DNA of 64,000 nucleotides. Source: an uncultured Eubacteriales bacterium. GTDB lineage: Bacteria; Bacillota; Clostridia; Oscillospirales; Acutalibacteraceae. Every line of letters begins with the position of its first letter. Positions within the stretch are counted from its first letter, which is position 1. A model generated the notes under the pieces. It was given only the letters and a program-made list of their open reading frames with translations. It made no database searches and was not told where the DNA came from. The position numbers were made by a program, and so were the translations under genes. Location of the stretch: NCBI GenBank assembly GCA_934454125.1, contig CAKSFA010000008.1, positions 1 to 64,000 of the forward strand, in the 5' to 3' direction. Shown here one piece after another: positions 60,231 through 64,000 of the stretch.

Positions 60231-63200
60231 CTAACAGTTTTCTTCCAATTTGTCAACAACAAATTTCCGTTCCCACGCTCCGGCCACTGCCTTGTTTAAA
60301 TAAAACGAATACAACACGCAGCGTTTCACCGGCTTTTGATATACCTGCTCCATCGCATAGGCATACAGCTCCAACTGCGTGCAATAGCGCTCCCACAACG
60401 CTTGCGGGTCTTTCTCGCGGTCCGTTTTAAAGTCCACAATCACCAGCCCATCTTCTTCTGCAAACACGCAGTCCACCGCCCCCTGCAACACCGTGCATTG
60501 CTGCTGCAATTCCGGCAAAAGCTCCGCCTGCACCGCTGCCAGCGGCAGCTCAACCATAAATCGCTTTTCTTTTTCCACCGTCTGTGCCTGCAAAATCCGC
60601 CTGCCCAAATCACTGTCAAAAAACGCCTGCACGCGCGCAAAATCCACAGCCTGAGCCTGTTCCGGCGTCAAATAGCCACGCGCCAGCAATCTGTCACATT
60701 CTGCTTTGGCATCCGTATTTGCCGCACCATATTCCGCAAATTGCATAAACTGATGCAACGCCGTGCCGCGTTCAGCCGGTGTCAATCCTTTGCTGCTCAT
60801 AAATCGTGGCCTTGCCAGCGCACGCGGCGTCTGCGCCGCCTTCCCCGTCAACTCCGAGGCCGTCACCTTAGCCGGCAACACCGTCAACTCCCGCCGCGGG
60901 TAGACAAACGCCAACATCTCCTGCACACGCGCAAGCAGCGCAGCGTCCACCTGCGGCAACTCTTCCGGCAGTAATTCCTGCTTCTGTTTCATCTCCGGCA
61001 GCTCCTGCGCCGGCACAAGCTGTATCTGCCACGGCTGCGAACTCGTATTGAGTACAATGTCCGCTTCCAGCAAAGCACGGCGGCGCAACTCTCCGCCATC
61101 GGGGTGACGCAGCGCACAAACCAGCAGCCAATCCAAAAAGCTTTTTGCACGGTTTACGGCAAACGGCTCCTGTTTTTCTCCGTCTCCCAGCGCCATTGCC
61201 GCACGGCGCAGCACACTGTCGATGTCCTTTACCGCAGCCAGCAAAATCAGCTTCTCCTTCGCGCGCGTCATCGCCACATATAGCACGCGCATCTCCTCTG
61301 CAAGATCCTCCCGCTCCAGCTCCAGTGCAATGGCTCTGCGCGGTACAGTCGTGTAACAGCCGCCCGTTTGCAAATCCTGCAATTTGATTCCAAGTCCCAG
61401 CTGCGGGTGCAGCAGCACAGCGTCGCGCTCCCGGTTAAATTGCTTGCCACACCGCGCCAAAATACAAACCGGAAACTCCAAGCCCTTGGAGTTATGAATA
61501 CTCATCACCTTCACCGCATTCGCACCTTCCGAAAGCACCGACGCCGCCTGCAAATCCTCCTTTTTCCGCTCCAAACGATTGACATACCGCACAAAACCAG
61601 AAAGCCCGTGATACCCCGCCTGCGCAAATTTTTTGGCATACTCTGCCAAAAGCTGCAAATTCGCTCCCCGTGCCTTGCCGCCCGGCATCGTTTGTACCAT
61701 ATGCAAATACCCGCTTTTCTGATAAATCCGCTGCAACAACCGGTCCGCCGGCATCGTTGCCGCCAGCATGCGGTATTCCTCCAGCTCCTGCAAAAACGCA
61801 GCCGCCCGCGAGTGTGTTTTGCCGTATTCCCGGCACGCCAGATACAGCGGCTGCTTTCGCTTTCCGCTGCGCATCTGTGCCATTTCATCCGGCGTAAACC
61901 CATAGATCGGGCTCATCAGCACAGCCGCCAGCGCAATGTCCTGCAACGGGTTATCAATCACCCGCAGCAGCGAGAGCATCACAGCCACCTCCGCGGTGCG
62001 AAAAAAACCGCTCCTGGTCTTCGCGCAGGCTGGCACACCGTGCTTTTCCAGCTCTTTTACATACTCGGCCGCATGCCGGTTCACACTGCGCAGCAAAACG
62101 CAAAAATCACCGTAATCCACCGGCCGCTGCACACCGTTCTCTGTAATCATAAATCCCTGCTGCACCATGGTATGAATCTTCTCTGCGATACACCGCGTCT
62201 CCGCCTGCGTCACGGTTTCCTCCTGCTCTGCCTGCCTTGCAAGCTCCAGCAGTATCAACTCCGTCTGGCAACCAGACCGCTGCGGGTATTCCGCCTGCGG
62301 CGAAAGCAGCTCCTTCCCGCAGTAATCCACACCCCCAGCCTGCTCCGACATCAATTGAGAGAATACAAAATTAATCGTGTCCGTCACCGTCTCCCGCGAG
62401 CGAAAATTCTTGTCCAACACCAAATACGCCGGGTAACGATCTTCCTCCCTGCAATAGGGCAAAAAGCTGCTGCGTCGCTGCAAAAAAATCTGCGGCATCG
62501 CCTGCCGAAAGCCATAAATACTCTGTTTTACATCCCCCACCAAAAACAGATTTTCCTCCCGCTGCGAAACGGCACGAAACAGCATGTCCTGCGCCTGATT
62601 GGTGTCCTGATACTCATCCACCATCACTTCATCAAACCGCTGCGAAAGCGCCACCGCCTCCCCGGTGCGCTCATAACCATCTCCCACCGGCCGCACCAGC
62701 AGCTCCAGCGCCCAGTGCTCCAAGTCGCCAAAGGTTGCCGCCTTGCGCTCTGCCTTACGTGTCTGCAACTCTTGGTCAAACGCCAGGGTCAGTTCACACA
62801 GCTTTTCCATCATCGGTGCCATGCGCATCAAATCCGCCTCTGCCTCCTGTTCGCTTGCGCAAAACCACTCCCGCAGCTGCTTACCGATCACCTGCTTGGC
62901 CGTCTCACGGCACTGTAAGATCTGCTCATTCAGCTCCACATCATAGTCACCCTTCAGCCGCGGTTTTGTCACCCAGTGAAACTGCTCCACGGCAAACCGA
63001 GCACGGTCCCAATGCTCCTCTTCCAATACCTCTCTCAGCCGCTCCAACGCCGCCAAATCCTCTGCAAATTTCGCACGATACACACCATCGATCACCGCAT
63101 CCTCCTGCATCAAAACCAGCGTGCGCCGAATCAAACCGATGCAATACTCCGCTGCCTGCTGCGCCTGCTGCAAAATCACCGCGCCCCAGGGCGTCTGCGC

Positions 63201-63812
63201 CGTGTCCGCCGCACCGCGGTACAGCTCTGCAATCTCCTCCAGCCACTTCTGCGGAAACGGGTGCGACCGCGTAAATTCATACAGCGCACACACCGTTCTT
63301 GCCAAACCGCCATCATCGCGGTTATACCCAAAGGCGCGCACCAGCGTTTCAAACGCCGCATCCTCCTGTTCATAATACGATTCCAGCACAGCCGTCACCG
63401 CAGCCTGCTGCATCAGCCGCAACTCTTCCTCCTCCAAAATCCGAAACTGCGGAGAAATCCCCAGCTGATCGCAATGCTCCTTCACAAGCTCCTGGCAAAA
63501 GCTGTGTATGGTGCTGATCTGCGCCTGCCCCAGCAACAGCTGCTGCCGCTGCAAATGCCGGTTATTCGGGTCTTCCGCCAGCAGTTTTGCCAGCGCCGCT
63601 GCAATTCTATCCTTCATCTCTGCCGCCGCCGCTTTGGTAAACGTCACCACCAGCAACCGATCCGCGTCCGTCGGGCACTCCGGGTCCGTCAACCGCTCAA
63701 TCACACGCTGCACCAAAACCGCCGTTTTACCGCTGCCCGCCGCCGCCGAAACCAGCAGCGTTCCGCGCCTTGCATCAATCGCATCCTGTTGTTCCTTTGT
63801 CCATTTTGGCAT
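60231..63812 (-). CDS. addA: ATP-dependent helicase/nuclease subunit A
   Basis: 1193 residues. With AddB, AddA resects double-strand breaks for RecA. Walker A LLVSAAAGSGKTAVLVQRVIERL near residue 20-42, VVTFTKAAAAEMKDRI, FDEVMVDEYQDTNQAQ (Walker B), VGDVKQSIYGFRQA, VKVMSIHNSKGLEFPVCIL, and a C-terminal nuclease domain with VLQGAVDCVFAEEDGLVIVDFKTDRE. ATG at 63812 has AGGAGGTG 7 bp upstream. Starts 38 bp inside the 3' end of addB. Confidence 0.97.
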   Translation of the reverse strand: MPKWTKEQQDAIDARRGTLLVSAAAGSGKTAVLVQRVIERLTDPECPTDADRLLVVTFTKAAAAEMKDRIAAALAKLLAEDPNNRHLQRQQLLLGQAQISTIHSFCQELVKEHCDQLGISPQFRILEEEELRLMQQAAVTAVLESYYEQEDAAFETLVRAFGYNRDDGGLARTVCALYEFTRSHPFPQKWLEEIAELYRGAADTAQTPWGAVILQQAQQAAEYCIGLIRRTLVLMQEDAVIDGVYRAKFAEDLAALERLREVLEEEHWDRARFAVEQFHWVTKPRLKGDYDVELNEQILQCRETAKQVIGKQLREWFCASEQEAEADLMRMAPMMEKLCELTLAFDQELQTRKAERKAATFGDLEHWALELLVRPVGDGYERTGEAVALSQRFDEVMVDEYQDTNQAQDMLFRAVSQREENLFLVGDVKQSIYGFRQAMPQIFLQRRSSFLPYCREEDRYPAYLVLDKNFRSRETVTDTINFVFSQLMSEQAGGVDYCGKELLSPQAEYPQRSGCQTELILLELARQAEQEETVTQAETRCIAEKIHTMVQQGFMITENGVQRPVDYGDFCVLLRSVNRHAAEYVKELEKHGVPACAKTRSGFFRTAEVAVMLSLLRVIDNPLQDIALAAVLMSPIYGFTPDEMAQMRSGKRKQPLYLACREYGKTHSRAAAFLQELEEYRMLAATMPADRLLQRIYQKSGYLHMVQTMPGGKARGANLQLLAEYAKKFAQAGYHGLSGFVRYVNRLERKKEDLQAASVLSEGANAVKVMSIHNSKGLEFPVCILARCGKQFNRERDAVLLHPQLGLGIKLQDLQTGGCYTTVPRRAIALELEREDLAEEMRVLYVAMTRAKEKLILLAAVKDIDSVLRRAAMALGDGEKQEPFAVNRAKSFLDWLLVCALRHPDGGELRRRALLEADIVLNTSSQPWQIQLVPAQELPEMKQKQELLPEELPQVDAALLARVQEMLAFVYPRRELTVLPAKVTASELTGKAAQTPRALARPRFMSSKGLTPAERGTALHQFMQFAEYGAANTDAKAECDRLLARGYLTPEQAQAVDFARVQAFFDSDLGRRILQAQTVEKEKRFMVELPLAAVQAELLPELQQQCTVLQGAVDCVFAEEDGLVIVDFKTDREKDPQALWERYCTQLELYAYAMEQVYQKPVKRCVLYSFYLNKAVAGAWERKFVVDKLEENC

Positions 63813-64000
63813 CTTGCACACCTCCTTCCTGTTTCCACTCTTCCAGTACCTGCGCTTTATCCCTGCAAAAACGCTCTTTTCCGCCGTCGGTCTCCTCATG
63901 GCGGCACACCGCAAAATACGGGCAATATTCACACCCGTCATAATCACCTTTGAGCGGCTCGGCCTCCACCAGTCCCGCATGCAGATTCTGCGCCATATCC
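63775..64000 (-). CDS. addB: ATP-dependent nuclease subunit B, 3' end only
   Basis: Partial: the last 74 codons, entering from the right edge. The residues DYDGCEYCPYFAVCRHEE hold the last three cysteines of the AddB iron-sulfur cluster (CxxCxxxxxC); the first Cys lies outside the window. The frame is open to the window edge. It overlaps the addA start by 38 bp, as in the usual addB-addA operon. Confidence 0.9.
   Translation of the reverse strand, partial: DMAQNLHAGLVEAEPLKGDYDGCEYCPYFAVCRHEETDGGKERFCRDKAQVLEEWKQEGGVQDAKMDKGTTGCD

Noticed and set aside
60035..60262. N-terminal extension of IF-3 from an upstream ATG
   Set aside because: The extension reads through the attenuator and leader; IF-3 proteins begin at the ATC/ATT region after the Shine-Dalgarno.
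61368..62918. 516-residue plus-strand open frame opposite addA
   Set aside because: Mirror of a GC-rich coding strand; very rich in Arg, His, Leu and Pro without a domain. AddA on the other strand is unambiguous. The same applies to 49206-50213 opposite smc and 62976-63953 opposite addA.

Overview
This window is a chromosomal segment from a spore-forming, anaerobic member of the Clostridia, most likely of the Oscillospirales/Ruminococcaceae type. Evidence: spoIIM and a pdaA-type deacetylase (sporulation), a SCIFF ranthipeptide with its radical-SAM maturase (a Clostridia hallmark), DUF1858 and TIGR04086 family proteins, a cdaA-cdaR pair, and a classical lysine riboswitch. The species cannot be named from the sequence alone.

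Two parts are clearly different. Bases 1 to about 10,450 are an accessory, mobile-element-like region. It holds two Fic-domain genes, a compact MobV-type relaxase, a VirD4/TraG coupling ATPase, a TOPRIM primase-like protein, a TadZ/ParA-like ATPase, SSB, a small membrane protein, a double winged-helix replication/regulator-type protein and a ribbon-helix-helix antitoxin-like gene. It carries two large tandem arrays of a 36-37 bp palindrome-containing unit, scattered single palindromes with a GGGACG-NNN-CGTCCC core, and long gene-free tracts made of back-to-back perfect hairpins. It ends at the 3' end of a tRNA-Ala(GGC) gene, a classic integration position, although no integrase is in view.

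From 10.5 to 64 kb lies ordinary chromosome, mostly on the minus strand: c-di-AMP synthesis (cdaA-cdaR), a selenium-linked desulfurase pair, ispD-ispF, cell-wall enzymes, rqcH-trmK and quality control, two convergent Xer-type recombinases, spoIIM, proC, the SCIFF locus (including a 49-residue peptide gene), yajC-tgt-queA, then on the plus strand pdaA and a lysine-riboswitch-controlled asd-dapA-dapB-ACT operon and a urea transporter. The last 24 kb, minus strand, is a dense housekeeping series: uppP, leuS-rsfS-yqeK-nadD-yhbY-rdgB, ftsY-smc-(radical SAM)-rnc-plsX-trmFO-topA-dprA-trmH, infC-rpmI-rplT with an L20-type leader, and addA with the 3' end of addB running off the edge.

The most unusual signals are the element-restricted palindromes whose outer stems vary but stay paired, a candidate switch with mutually exclusive pairings at 1484-1653, a promoter- and terminator-bounded structured RNA at about 9878-10062, the hairpin cascade at 10084-10450, an in-frame fusion of a membrane protein to RdgB, and a probable ATT start codon for the radical-SAM gene next to rnc.
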